DNA of 64,000 nt from Aurantimonas endophytica (GTDB lineage: Bacteria; Pseudomonadota; Alphaproteobacteria; Rhizobiales; Rhizobiaceae): NCBI RefSeq assembly GCF_014196845.1, contig NZ_JACIEM010000001.1:620001-684000 (forward strand), given 5' to 3'. The translations under genes and the position numbers were made by a program. Position 1 is the stretch's first letter; each line of letters begins with the position of its first letter. The notes below the pieces were generated by a model, which saw nothing but the letters and a program-made list of their open reading frames with translations, was not told the origin of the DNA and made no database searches. This document shows positions 50,960 through 60,107 of this stretch, piece by piece.

Positions 50960-52141
50960 ATGTTCCGGATAGCCATCATCACGGCGCTCGCCGCCGCGAC
51001 CGTGCTGGTATTTCCGGCGTCGTCCACGACGGCGCAGGAGGCTCTACCGCCCGCGGTGGAGACCACGGCCGTCGAGGTCCTGCTGGTCGATGGCGAGACG
51101 GGCACGATCCTGTACCAGAAGAACCCGGCCGAGCCGTTCCCGCCGGCCTCTCTCGCCAAGATCATGACGATGGAGATCGTCTTCGCGGCGCTCCGCGCCG
51201 GCGAGATCAGCCTCGAGACGACTTTTCCGGTGAGCGAGCACGCCTGGCGGACGGGCGGCGCGCCGTCCGGCACCTCCACGATGTTCGCCGCGCTGAACTC
51301 GCAGGTGCCGGTCGCGGACCTCATCCGGGGCACGATCGTGCAGGCGGCCAACGACGCAGCGATCATCCTCGCCGAGGGCATGGAGGGCTCCGAAGCGGCC
51401 TTCGCGGCGCGCATGAACGAGCGGGCGGCGGAACTCGGTCTCAACAATTCGCGCTTCGTCAATCCGACGGGCCTGCCGGCGGAGGGCCAGCAGGTGACGG
51501 TCACGGACCTGGTCAAGCTCGCCCGGCATCTGCGCGCCAGCTATCCGGAGCTTTACACGATCTATGCCGAGCCCTCCTTCGAGTGGAACAAGATCTTCCA
51601 GCGCAACCGTAACCCGCTGCTGTCGGCCGGCATCGGCGCCGACGGTCTGGGCACCGGCTATACCGACGCGTCCGGCTACGCGCTGCTCGGGGTCACCGAA
51701 CAGGACGGGCGGGTGACGTTTCTCGCCATGAGCGGCCTGGAAAGCGAACGGGAGCGTGCGGCGGAGGCGACCAAGCTGCTCCGCTGGGCGCATGATTCCT
51801 TCGAGCAGGTCCAGTTGTTCGATGCCGGCGCGATGATCGGCTCGGCGAGTGTCTTCGGCGGCACTGCCGGCTGGGTCCCCGCCGTCGCCGAGACGCCGGT
51901 GACCGTGCTGCTGCCGGTGGAGGCCGGGGAGCGCGTCCGCGCCCGGATCCGTTACGAAGGCCCGCTGATCGCGCCGGTCGCCAAGGGCGACCCTGTGGCG
52001 GCGCTGGACGTGCTGGTGGACGGCGAGCCTGTCTTGTCGCAGCAACTCGTCGCCGGAAATGACTCTTCCGCAGGCAGCTTCACAGACCGTGCACTCGGGG
52101 CGGCCAAGGAGCTCGCCTTCGGCTGGGTCCGGGCGTTTTGA
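50960..52141 (+). CDS. D-alanyl-D-alanine carboxypeptidase-like protein (PBP5/DacF-type)
   Basis: 393 residues with signal peptide MFRIAIITALAAATVLVFPA. The SxxK motif is intact (PASLAKIMT, near residue 68). The second motif, usually S-x-N, reads A-A-N in IVQAANDAAII, and the third, usually K-T-G, reads G-T-G in ADGLGTGYTDASGYAL. A PBP5_C-like beta domain follows residue ~300. Known members trim pentapeptides in the periplasm. The altered motifs make activity uncertain. Confidence 0.9.
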   Translation: MFRIAIITALAAATVLVFPASSTTAQEALPPAVETTAVEVLLVDGETGTILYQKNPAEPFPPASLAKIMTMEIVFAALRAGEISLETTFPVSEHAWRTGGAPSGTSTMFAALNSQVPVADLIRGTIVQAANDAAIILAEGMEGSEAAFAARMNERAAELGLNNSRFVNPTGLPAEGQQVTVTDLVKLARHLRASYPELYTIYAEPSFEWNKIFQRNRNPLLSAGIGADGLGTGYTDASGYALLGVTEQDGRVTFLAMSGLESERERAAEATKLLRWAHDSFEQVQLFDAGAMIGSASVFGGTAGWVPAVAETPVTVLLPVEAGERVRARIRYEGPLIAPVAKGDPVAALDVLVDGEPVLSQQLVAGNDSSAGSFTDRALGAAKELAFGWVRAF

Positions 52142-52154
52142 CGGCGGAGCGGCA

Positions 52155-52838
52155 GTGACACGCATGTTCATCACCTTCGAAGGCGGCGAAGGCAGCGGCA
52201 AGACCACGCAGATCATGCGCCTGGCCGAGCATCTGCGGCGTGACGGCCACACGGTCGTGACGACGCGCGAGCCGGGCGGCTCGCCCGGCGCCGACGCGAT
52301 CCGCCACGTCATCCTTTCCGGCGCGGCCGAGGCGCTTGGGCCCGAGATGGAGGCGATCCTGTTCTCGGCGGCCCGCGCCGATCACATCGCGCTGGTGATC
52401 CGCCCGGCGCTGGCGCGCGGCGACATCGTGCTGTGCGACCGCTTCCACGATTCCACGCGGGTCTACCAGTTCCTCGACAGCCCGCTGGATCAGGGCCTGA
52501 TGCAGCGCCTCGAGCGCTCGACCCTCGACGATGTCTATCCCGACCTGACGCTGATCCTCGACGTGCCGGCCGATCTCGGCGCTGCCCGGGCCCGCGAGCG
52601 CCGCGGCGGCGGCGCGATCGACCGTTTCGAGAAGGAGGCCGAGGCGCTGCACGAGAGACGGCGCCAGGCCTTCCTGAAGATCGCCGCCGAAGAGCCGGAG
52701 CGCTGCGTCGTCGTCGACGGCACGCAGTCGGTCGACGCCGTGGCCGCCGAGGTCGCCGAGATCGTCGACGACCGCCTGGAGGCGGCGCGCTTCGAGGCCG
52801 TCGGCCAGTCGCTCGATGCCAGCCGGCGGGTTCGATGA
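52155..52838 (+). CDS. tmk: Thymidylate kinase
   Basis: 227 residues. GTG start (GGAG upstream); the ATG at 52164 is an alternative. P-loop FEGGEGSGKTTQ near residues 7-18, TTREPGGSP with the DR-type basic patch, VLCDRFHDSTRVYQ, and the LID region ARARERRGGGAIDRFE. It phosphorylates dTMP to dTDP. Its stop overlaps the holB start, the usual pairing. Confidence 0.97.
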   Translation: MTRMFITFEGGEGSGKTTQIMRLAEHLRRDGHTVVTTREPGGSPGADAIRHVILSGAAEALGPEMEAILFSAARADHIALVIRPALARGDIVLCDRFHDSTRVYQFLDSPLDQGLMQRLERSTLDDVYPDLTLILDVPADLGAARARERRGGGAIDRFEKEAEALHERRRQAFLKIAAEEPERCVVVDGTQSVDAVAAEVAEIVDDRLEAARFEAVGQSLDASRRVR

Positions 52839-53896
52839 GTGATGCGAACCTCGGCGCGGCAGCGGCGCATGACGACATCGACGGCGTCACGGGGCCGCTT
52901 TCGACGCTGCGGCTGTTTGGCCACCACCCGGCCTGGGAAGAACTGCTTGCGGCGCGCGCCGGGGAGCGGTTCCACCATGCCTGGCTGCTGCAGGGGCCGG
53001 TCGGCATCGGCAAGGCTACCACGGCCTATGCGTTTGCACGAACCCTGCTGGGCGCACGTCCCGAGCGCCGGGACGGCGCGACCGTTGCGTTTCTCGCCGA
53101 TGATCCGGTGGTCCGGCAGATCGCCCAGGGCACCCATCCCGGACTGATCCACATCGTGCGGCCGGGCAACGAGCGCACCGGCGGCTTCCGCACGCAAATC
53201 ACCGTCGACGAGGTGCGCCGGCTGAACCGGTTCTTCCATGCCACCGCCTCGGGGTCGGGATGGCGCGTCGCGCTGATCGATCCGGCCGACGACATGAACC
53301 GCAGCGCCGCGAACGCCCTCCTGAAGATCCTGGAGGAGCCGCCGCCGCGTTCGACCTTCCTGATCACCAGCCATGCGCCGGGACGGCTCCTCCCGACGAT
53401 CCGCTCGCGCTGCCGGCTGCTGCGCTTCGACCCGCTGGAGCCGCCGGATCTGGCACTGGCCATAGAGGCCAGCCGTCCGGGAACCGACGCCGCGGCGATC
53501 AAGGCCGCCACGCCGCTCGCCGAAGGCAGCGTGCGGCAGGCGCTGATGCTGATCGGCAGCGGCGGCATCGAGATCAATGCGACCCTGGCGACTCTCCTGA
53601 AGGCGGATCGGCCGGACTGGAACGCCATCCACGCGATGGCCGACGCGCTGACGCTGAAGGGTCGCGAAGCCGCGTATGACCTCCTGCTGGCTGCTCTGCT
53701 GGCATCGATCGCACAAGCGAGCGAGGCGCGCCTCGATGCCGGCGACGGGGAGGGCGCAGCGCTGCTGGCAGCACTCTGGCAGGCGGAGTGTTCGCGCCTG
53801 CGTGAGGCGGCGGCGTACAATCTCGACCGCAAGCAGACCCTGCTGACGCTGTTCGACGGCTTCTATGCCGAGCGCGCGGCCAGCGACGCCGCCTGA
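52835..53896 (+). CDS. holB: DNA polymerase III delta prime subunit
   Basis: 353 residues, ATGA-coupled to tmk. AAA+ clamp-loader features: [23 protein letters not shown] (P-loop-like), [66 protein letters not shown] with the SRC motif. The zinc module is reduced. It loads the sliding clamp together with gamma/tau and delta. Confidence 0.96.
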   Translation: MSDANLGAAAAHDDIDGVTGPLSTLRLFGHHPAWEELLAARAGERFHHAWLLQGPVGIGKATTAYAFARTLLGARPERRDGATVAFLADDPVVRQIAQGTHPGLIHIVRPGNERTGGFRTQITVDEVRRLNRFFHATASGSGWRVALIDPADDMNRSAANALLKILEEPPPRSTFLITSHAPGRLLPTIRSRCRLLRFDPLEPPDLALAIEASRPGTDAAAIKAATPLAEGSVRQALMLIGSGGIEINATLATLLKADRPDWNAIHAMADALTLKGREAAYDLLLAALLASIAQASEARLDAGDGEGAALLAALWQAECSRLREAAAYNLDRKQTLLTLFDGFYAERAASDAA

Positions 53897-53994
53897 CCCT
53901 GCGCTCGCCGCACGGGAGCCGCCGATTGAGCAGGCCCGCCGAATGCTCTATGTCCGCGGGTGACCCTGCCTTTCCCGCATTCGTTGAAAGCCCG

Positions 53995-55542
53995 ATGGCC
54001 GAACGCTTCTATCTGACGACACCGATCTTCTATCCCAACGGCGCGCCGCATATAGGCCATGCCTACACGATGATCGCGACCGACATCCTGGCGCGCTTCA
54101 AGCGACTGGATGGCTACGACGTCTTCTTCCTGTCGGGGACGGACGAGCATGGCCAGAAGATGCAGCAGACCGCAGAGAAGGAAGGCATCACACCGCTCGA
54201 GCTTGCGGACCGGAATGCGGCAGTTTTCCAGCGATTACTGACGGCGCTGAATTGCGCCAACGACGATTTCATCCGTACGACCGAGGAGCGCCATGCGAAG
54301 GCGTCGGCTGCGATCTGGGCACGGATGGAAGCCAGCGGCGACATTTATCTCGACCATTACCGGGGCTGGTACTCGGTTCGCCAGGAAGCCTATTTCGATG
54401 AGTCCGAGACGATTGCAGGCGAGGACGGCGTCCGCCGCGAACCGCTCGGCTCGCCGGTCGAGTGGAACGAGGAAGAGAGCTACTTCTTCAAGCTGTCCGA
54501 CTTCCAGGACCGGCTGCTCGCCCATTACGAAGCCAACCCGGACTTCATCGGCCCCGCAGAGCGCCGCAACGAAGTGCTCTCCTTCGTGCGCTCGGGCCTG
54601 CGCGACCTGTCGATCTCCCGCACCACCTTCGACTGGGGCATTCCGGTTCCGGGCGACGAGAAGCATGTGATGTATGTGTGGGTCGACGCCCTCACCAACT
54701 ATCTGACGGCGACGGGATTTCCCGGCGAGGGCGAGCGCTCGGCGTTCTGGCCCGCCGACCTGCACGTCATCGGCAAGGACATCGTCCGCTTCCACACCGT
54801 CTACTGGCCGGCGTTCCTGATGTCGGCAGGCCTACCGCTGCCGCGCCGGGTCTTCGCCCATGGCTTCCTGTTCAACCGCGGGGAGAAGATGTCGAAATCG
54901 GTCGGCAACGTCATCGACCCGTTCGCGCTGATCGACGTCTACGGCCTCGACCGGCTGCGCTATTTCCTGATGCGCGAGGTGCCGTTCGGCCAGGACGGCA
55001 ATTATTCGCACGAGGCGATCGTCAACCGGACCAACTCCGAGCTCGCCAACGATCTCGGCAATCTCGCCCAGCGGTCGCTGTCGATGATCGCCAAGAACTG
55101 CGACGGCAAGATCCCGGTGCCGGGTGATTTGACCGAAGCCGACACCGCCATTCTCGACGCCGCGAAGGAGCTGCTGGCGAAAGCCCGGGTCGCCATCGAC
55201 CGGCAGGAACTGCACGCCGTCCTCGCGGCGATCATCGCGGTGGTCAGCGAAGCCAACCGCTATTTCGCAGGCCAGGAACCGTGGGCGCTGCGCAAGACCG
55301 ACCCGGCCCGTATGGGCACCGTGCTCTATGTCACGGCCGAGGTGATCCGGCGCGTTGCGATCCTCTTGCAGCCCTTCGTGCCGGAGAGCGCCGGCAAGCT
55401 GCTGGACGCCCTGGGCATCGAGGCGGATGAACGCAGCTTCACCGAACTGACTCCCGACGTGGCGCTTCGCGCCGACATGCCGTTGCCGGCGCCGCAGCCG
55501 GTGTTCCCGCGCTTCGTCGAGCCGGAACCAGAGTCCGGGTGA
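53995..55542 (+). CDS. metG: Methionyl-tRNA synthetase
   Basis: 515 residues, class I. HIGH motif in [10 protein letters not shown] (residues ~16-25), [16 protein letters not shown], and the KMSKS loop EKMSKSVGN near residue 298. The anticodon domain follows residue ~350 and there is no C-terminal dimer domain, the short form common in alphaproteobacteria. It charges tRNA-Met. An earlier in-frame ATG (53950) is less likely. Confidence 0.97.
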   Translation: MAERFYLTTPIFYPNGAPHIGHAYTMIATDILARFKRLDGYDVFFLSGTDEHGQKMQQTAEKEGITPLELADRNAAVFQRLLTALNCANDDFIRTTEERHAKASAAIWARMEASGDIYLDHYRGWYSVRQEAYFDESETIAGEDGVRREPLGSPVEWNEEESYFFKLSDFQDRLLAHYEANPDFIGPAERRNEVLSFVRSGLRDLSISRTTFDWGIPVPGDEKHVMYVWVDALTNYLTATGFPGEGERSAFWPADLHVIGKDIVRFHTVYWPAFLMSAGLPLPRRVFAHGFLFNRGEKMSKSVGNVIDPFALIDVYGLDRLRYFLMREVPFGQDGNYSHEAIVNRTNSELANDLGNLAQRSLSMIAKNCDGKIPVPGDLTEADTAILDAAKELLAKARVAIDRQELHAVLAAIIAVVSEANRYFAGQEPWALRKTDPARMGTVLYVTAEVIRRVAILLQPFVPESAGKLLDALGIEADERSFTELTPDVALRADMPLPAPQPVFPRFVEPEPESG

Positions 55543-56342
55543 TGGCCTTGCCGTTCCTTGTCGACAGCCACTGCCATCTGGATTTCCCGGATTTCGAGGC
55601 AGAACGCGACGCAGTCCTGACCCGCGCGCGCGCCGAAGGCGTCGGGCTCATGGTGACAATCTCGACCTATGTCTCGCGGATCGACCGGCTGAGGGCGATC
55701 ACCCGGGATCATGCCGAGGTGTTTGCGTCCGTCGGAACGCATCCCCACAACGCCGCGATCGAGCCCGATACGACGGTCGAGACGCTGGTGCGACTGAGCC
55801 AGGACGAGAAGATCGTGGCGATCGGCGAGGCCGGGCTCGACTATTTCTACGACAAGGCGCCGCGCGACGTGCAGGAGAAGGTGTTCCGCACGCATATCAC
55901 TGCCGCCCGAGAGACCGGCCTGCCGCTGGTCATCCATTCGCGCGATGCCGACACCGACATGATCCGCATCCTAGAAGATGAAAGCGGGAAGGGGGCCTTC
56001 CCCTTCATCCTGCACTGTTTCTCGGCGGGACGGGCTCTCGCGGAAACAGGCGTCGCATTGGGCGGTCACGTCTCCTTTTCCGGCATCCTCGCCTTCAAGA
56101 ATTCCGAGGAGATCCGCGCGATCGCCGCGGACGTGCCGATGCAGCGCCTGCTGGTGGAGACGGATGCGCCTTACCTCGCGCCGCCGCCGTATCGCGGCAA
56201 GCGCAACGAGCCGGCCTATGTGCGGCATACGGCCGAGGTTCTGGCGCAGGCCAAGGGCGTCGACCTGGCGGAGATTGCCCGGACGACGTCGGACAATTTC
56301 TTCGCGCTGTTCAGCAAGGTACCCGATCCGCGTGGCCAATAG
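55542..56342 (+). CDS. tatD: TatD family metal-dependent hydrolase
   Basis: 266 residues from ATG in a TGATG overlap with metG. Metal ligands: DSHCHLDFPDF (HxH, His10/His12), IGEAGLDYFYDKAP (Glu), VIHSRDADTD (His), LHCFSAGR (His) and ETDAPYLAPPPYRGKRNEPAYV (Asp). It is a probable DNase or D-aminoacyl-tRNA deacylase-related enzyme. The metG-tatD-MBL order is conserved in many Hyphomicrobiales. Confidence 0.96.
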   Translation: MALPFLVDSHCHLDFPDFEAERDAVLTRARAEGVGLMVTISTYVSRIDRLRAITRDHAEVFASVGTHPHNAAIEPDTTVETLVRLSQDEKIVAIGEAGLDYFYDKAPRDVQEKVFRTHITAARETGLPLVIHSRDADTDMIRILEDESGKGAFPFILHCFSAGRALAETGVALGGHVSFSGILAFKNSEEIRAIAADVPMQRLLVETDAPYLAPPPYRGKRNEPAYVRHTAEVLAQAKGVDLAEIARTTSDNFFALFSKVPDPRGQ

Positions 56343-56449
56343 ACCGTCATCAAGGGAGATGGTGGACGTGGTGACCAGCCTTCAAGCCATGATTGCCACG
56401 GCGCCGTTCGACGCCTTGGCGAACGCCGCCTAAGGCCCGGATCAGAGCA

Positions 56450-57259
56450 TTGAGCGATATTCTCCGCCTGACGATCCTCGGCTGCGCTTCATCGCCCGGT
56501 GTCCCGCGCATCAATGGCGACTGGGGCGCCTGCGACCCGGCAAATCCCAGGAATGTCCGCAGCCGTGCCGCGGCGCTTATCGAGCGGATCAGCCCGACCG
56601 GAAGAACCACAGTCGCCATCGATTGCGGGCCGGATTTTCGGACCCAGATGCTGCGGGCTAGCGTACCACGTCTCGACGCCGTGATGCTGACGCATCCGCA
56701 TGCCGACCATATCCACGGGATCGACGATCTGCGCGGCTACATGCTCGTCCAGCGGTCCCGCATTCCGGTCTATTCGGACGAAGCCACGCACGCCCGGGTC
56801 TTCGAAGCCTTCCGCTATTGCTTCGAAACGCCCGCCGGCAGCAACTATCCGCCGATCGCCGATCATGTTGGCATCGAAGGCGGGCGGCCGTTCGAGATCA
56901 CCGGCGCCGGCGGGCCCTTGCGGGTCCTGCCGATCCATATGGCGCACGGTTCGATCCACTCACTTGGCTTCAGGATCGGCGATCTGGCTTATTGCAGTGA
57001 CGTTAGCGACTTTCCGGACGCCGCGGTCGCGGCGCTGGCGGGCGTACGGCACATCGTCATCGACGCGTTGCAGTACAAGCCGCACCCGAGCCATCTGACC
57101 GTCGACCAGGCCCTCGGCTGGATCGAGCGCTTCGGCGCCGAGGCGGCGAGCTTGACCCACATGCACACGCCGCTCGACTACGCGACGCTCTGCGACGAAC
57201 TTCCGCCGCATGTCCGTCCGGCGCATGACGGGCTCGTCATCGAGCAGATGATCGCATGA
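56450..57259 (+). CDS. Metallo-beta-lactamase fold hydrolase (PhnP/YycJ-like)
   Basis: 269 residues from a TTG at 56450 (MSDILRLTILGCASSPGVPR). HxHxDH signature THPHADHIHG near residue 82, TTVAIDCGPDFRTQML, and later metal ligands PIHMAHGSIHSLGFRIG and YCSDVSDFPD. It is probably a phosphodiesterase. It is separated from tatD by about 108 bp. Confidence 0.92.
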   Translation: MSDILRLTILGCASSPGVPRINGDWGACDPANPRNVRSRAAALIERISPTGRTTVAIDCGPDFRTQMLRASVPRLDAVMLTHPHADHIHGIDDLRGYMLVQRSRIPVYSDEATHARVFEAFRYCFETPAGSNYPPIADHVGIEGGRPFEITGAGGPLRVLPIHMAHGSIHSLGFRIGDLAYCSDVSDFPDAAVAALAGVRHIVIDALQYKPHPSHLTVDQALGWIERFGAEAASLTHMHTPLDYATLCDELPPHVRPAHDGLVIEQMIA

Positions 57260-57476
57260 AGACCGCGGTGAGACGGGATAAAGCCTGGGCTGCAAGCCGC
57301 TGCGCCCATTGGTCAATATAATTGGTTCCATAATCTATCTTATGCCACTCTGATATGTGGGGGCCGTGGCTGGTGCGGGTCTGCGGCGCACCCTCGTGAT
57401 CCTACGCGGCCGATCCCTTCCCCCTTTCCGGTAACGGGGCTATGGAGACCGGCCTGTCGGCGCAAGGAGACCCGGA

Positions 57477-58328
57477 ATGACTCCCTCTCGCGAAATCACC
57501 CGGCTGATCGAGATCATGGCGGCGTTGCGCGATCCGGCCAGCGGCTGTCCCTGGGACCTTGAGCAGGATTTCTCGACGATCGCGCCGTACACGGTCGAGG
57601 AAGCCTACGAGGTCGCCGACGCGATCGAGCGCGACGACATGGTCGATCTGCGCGAGGAACTCGGCGATCTCCTGCTGCAGGTCGTCTATCACGCCCAGCT
57701 CGCCGCCGAGGCCGGCAGCTTCGATTTCGGCGACGTCGTCGACGGCGTGACGCGCAAGATGATCCGCCGCCATCCGCAGGTCTTCGGCGACGCCGAAGCG
57801 CGCTCGGCGGGATCCGCGCAGGTGCATTGGGAGCGGATCAAGGCCGAAGAGCGCGCCGAGAAAGCCGCTCTTCGCCAGGCGAATGGCTCACCTACCAACG
57901 ATGCCGGGACCGATACGGGAGCCCGCCATCTCGACGGTGTGTCGACGGCATTCCCGGCGCTGACGCTGGCGCTGAAAGTCCAGAAACAGGCCGCCGAAAT
58001 CGGCTTCGACTGGGATAGTGCCGGCCCGATCATCGCCAAGATCGACGAGGAACTGGCGGAACTCGCCGAAGCGGTCGCGGCACGGGATGCCGACGCCAGC
58101 GAGGCGGAGCTCGGCGACCTCCTGTTCAGCGTCGTCAATCTCGCCCGGTTCCACCGCATCGATCCGGAAGTCGCGCTGCGCCGCTGCGTGCTGAAGTTCC
58201 GCGATCGCTTCGGCTTCATCGAGACGGAGCTTGCCGCCAGTGGCCGCTCGCTGCAGGCGGCGAGCCTCGAGGAAATGGAAGCACTGTGGATCGCGGCAAA
58301 GACCCGGCCAAGCGGCACGGCGGGCTGA
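57477..58328 (+). CDS. mazG: Nucleoside triphosphate pyrophosphohydrolase
   Basis: 283 residues; AAGGAG upstream. N-terminal MazG domain with CPWDLEQDFSTIAPYTVEEAYEVADAI and EELGDLLLQVVYHAQLA. The second domain has IDEELAELAEAVAARD and EAELGDLLFSVVNLARFH. The paired EExxE...ExxD motifs are intact in both. It hydrolyses NTPs, including damaged dNTPs. Its own promoter probably lies in the 217-bp gap upstream. Confidence 0.96.
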   Translation: MTPSREITRLIEIMAALRDPASGCPWDLEQDFSTIAPYTVEEAYEVADAIERDDMVDLREELGDLLLQVVYHAQLAAEAGSFDFGDVVDGVTRKMIRRHPQVFGDAEARSAGSAQVHWERIKAEERAEKAALRQANGSPTNDAGTDTGARHLDGVSTAFPALTLALKVQKQAAEIGFDWDSAGPIIAKIDEELAELAEAVAARDADASEAELGDLLFSVVNLARFHRIDPEVALRRCVLKFRDRFGFIETELAASGRSLQAASLEEMEALWIAAKTRPSGTAG

Positions 58329-58336
58329 TCTGCGCT

Positions 58337-58714
58337 TTAGGAAGAAGCCCTGTCTGCGACGGCATTGCGGGCACGTTTAGACCGTGACCTGGGTGCTGCC
58401 GCCGCACGCCGCGAAGCCGCATTGGCGACTTCGATCCACCGCGCCGCCTCGTCGGGATCGTCGAGAGCACTGTCAGGGATGCGGAAATATGGCATGCGCG
58501 TGGGCGCTCGGCCGGGACGCGTATAGGTCCAGCGCGCGGACCCGACCGCCTCGAAGAGACCGTCGGTTTCCGCGTCACTCTTCAGATAAAGTTCGTCGCG
58601 GATGACAATGGCCACGATCCGTTCGCCGCTATAGATGCCCTGCCCGCTGAACATCCGCCGGATCCTGGTATCGCCCAGCGAAGCGAAGAGATCGTGCAGA
58701 TAGTCCTCGTCCAT
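58337..58714 (-). CDS. TfoX N-terminal domain protein
   Basis: 125 residues: MDEDYLHDLFASLGDTRIRR, MFSGQGIYSGERIVAIVIRDELYLKSDAETDGLF, TRPGRAPTRMPYFRIPDSALDD. This is the TfoX_N (Sxy-like) pattern; the C-terminal TfoX_C is missing, replaced by a basic tail. In gamma-proteobacteria Sxy activates competence. In alphaproteobacteria the role is unknown. Confidence 0.88.
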   Translation of the reverse strand: MDEDYLHDLFASLGDTRIRRMFSGQGIYSGERIVAIVIRDELYLKSDAETDGLFEAVGSARWTYTRPGRAPTRMPYFRIPDSALDDPDEAARWIEVANAASRRAAAAPRSRSKRARNAVADRASS

Positions 58715-58746
58715 CGGGCCTCGTCACCGTCTCTGGCGAGTGGGGC

Positions 58747-59124
58747 TCAGGCGCCGCGACCGGCGAGCGCGGCGAGGTCCGCCTGCTTCAGTTCGACGGA
58801 CTCGCCGCAGCCGCAGGCTGACGTCTGGTTCGGGTTGCGGAAGGTGAAGCCGGAGCGCAGCACCGTCTCCTCGTAATCCATCTCAGTGCCGAGCAGGAAC
58901 AGCACCGCCTCCGGCGCGACGAACACCCGCGCACCGTCATGCTCGATCGCGTCCTCGTTCGGCTTGGCTTCCTTGGCGAGGTCGATCGTGTATTCCATGC
59001 CGGCGCAGCCACCCTTCTTGATGCCGACGCGCAGTCCGAGCGCGTCCGCGCCCTGGGCAGCAAGGATCGCCTTCACCCGGTCGGCGGCACTGTCGGTCAT
59101 GCTCATGACGGTGAAGCGGCCCAT
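58747..59124 (-). CDS. sufA: Iron-sulfur assembly A-type protein (SufA/IscA-like)
   Basis: 125 residues. MGRFTVMSMTDSAADRVKAI, GLRVGIKKGGCAGMEYTIDL, and the C-terminal Cys pair in TSACGCGES; the three Cys (about 40, 104 and 106) bind the cluster. It carries [Fe-S] clusters to targets. It stands apart from the suf operon by the VOC gene. Confidence 0.94.
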   Translation of the reverse strand: MGRFTVMSMTDSAADRVKAILAAQGADALGLRVGIKKGGCAGMEYTIDLAKEAKPNEDAIEHDGARVFVAPEAVLFLLGTEMDYEETVLRSGFTFRNPNQTSACGCGESVELKQADLAALAGRGA

Positions 59125-59242
59125 GGCGGCATCCTTTCGGCGGTCTGCGATCGTCTGATGTTAGCAGAAAGATGGGTGGTCCGGCGAGGTGTCGCAAGCC
59201 GGACGGATCGTTCGGGATTCGGGTAACACGACCGTGCCGCGG

Positions 59243-59659
59243 TCAGCGGACCCAGAGTTCGCGGGTCGCCAGTTCGGCCGCGTGGCCGTCCGGATCGCGA
59301 AAATAGAGGCTGTGGCCCCTGCACTTCGGCCAGGCGACCTCGCTTTCGATCTCGATCTCGCAATCGCGTAGGTGGCGCCGCCAGGCGTCGACACTGTCAA
59401 CCGGGATGCCGAGAGCGAAATGGGTGGGGCCGCTACCGTCATGCGGCGGGATGACGCCGCCCGGCGTTTCGACTGGTTCGAGCGTCGACCCGCGCGAAAA
59501 CAGGATCAGCACCGTGTTGTCCGGCATTCGGAAAACGGTGATACGTTCCTCCTCCAGAAGCGTCGGAAGGCCCAGCACCTCACGGTAGAAACGCTTGGCG
59601 CGCTCCATGTCGTCGACGTAGAGACAGGTCTCGAGCAGCCCGGAGAGCGGCGGTGCCAT
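59243..59659 (-). CDS. VOC (glyoxalase/bleomycin-resistance) family protein
   Basis: 138 residues. LLETCLYVDDMERAKRFYREVLGLPTL then THFALGIPVDSVDAWRRHL and GHSLYFRDPDGHAAELATRELW: the two beta-alpha-beta-beta-beta modules of the VOC fold. Metal-ligand positions (H/E) are plausible. Substrate unknown. It lies between sufT and sufA. Confidence 0.9.
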   Translation of the reverse strand: MAPPLSGLLETCLYVDDMERAKRFYREVLGLPTLLEEERITVFRMPDNTVLILFSRGSTLEPVETPGGVIPPHDGSGPTHFALGIPVDSVDAWRRHLRDCEIEIESEVAWPKCRGHSLYFRDPDGHAAELATRELWVR

Positions 59660-59673
59660 GGTCGTCGACCGGC

Positions 59674-60096
59674 TCAGTACCAGCCGACGGCGACCTGGGC
59701 TTCCTCGCTCATGCGCTCCGGCGTCCAGGGCGGGTCGAAGACCAGTTCCACCTTCACCTGTCCGACGCCGTCGACCGAGCTGACGGCGTTCTCCACCCAG
59801 ATCGGCATTTCGCCGGCCACCGGGCAGCCTGGGGCCGTCAGGGTCATCTCGACGTCGACATTGCGCTCGTCGTCGATGTCGATCTTGTAGATTAGGCCAA
59901 GCTCGTAGATGTCGGCGGGAATTTCAGGGTCGAAGACCGTCTTCAGCGCACCGACGATATCGTCGGTCAGCCGCGTCAGTTCCTCGGCCGGGATCGAGGA
60001 TTCCGTCGCCGGCGCGCCGGATGCCATGGCGACGTTGGCGGCGGCCGTATCCTCGGCGATGGGTGCTACGAACTTGGTGTCGGCTTCGTCGGTCAT
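59674..60096 (-). CDS. sufT: SUF system maturation protein (DUF59/MIP18)
   Basis: 140 residues from ATG 60096 with GAGGA upstream. The DUF59 core is clear: IVGALKTVFDPEIPADIYELGLIYKIDI, VDVEMTLTAPGCPVAGEMP (conserved Cys), VKVELVFDPPWTPERMSEEA. The N-terminal ~35 residues are a disordered acidic extension. SufT helps mature Fe-S proteins. It is last in the suf operon, 11 bases after sufS. Confidence 0.94.
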   Translation of the reverse strand: MTDEADTKFVAPIAEDTAAANVAMASGAPATESSIPAEELTRLTDDIVGALKTVFDPEIPADIYELGLIYKIDIDDERNVDVEMTLTAPGCPVAGEMPIWVENAVSSVDGVGQVKVELVFDPPWTPERMSEEAQVAVGWY

Positions 60097-60107
60097 GCCA
60101 TTCATCC

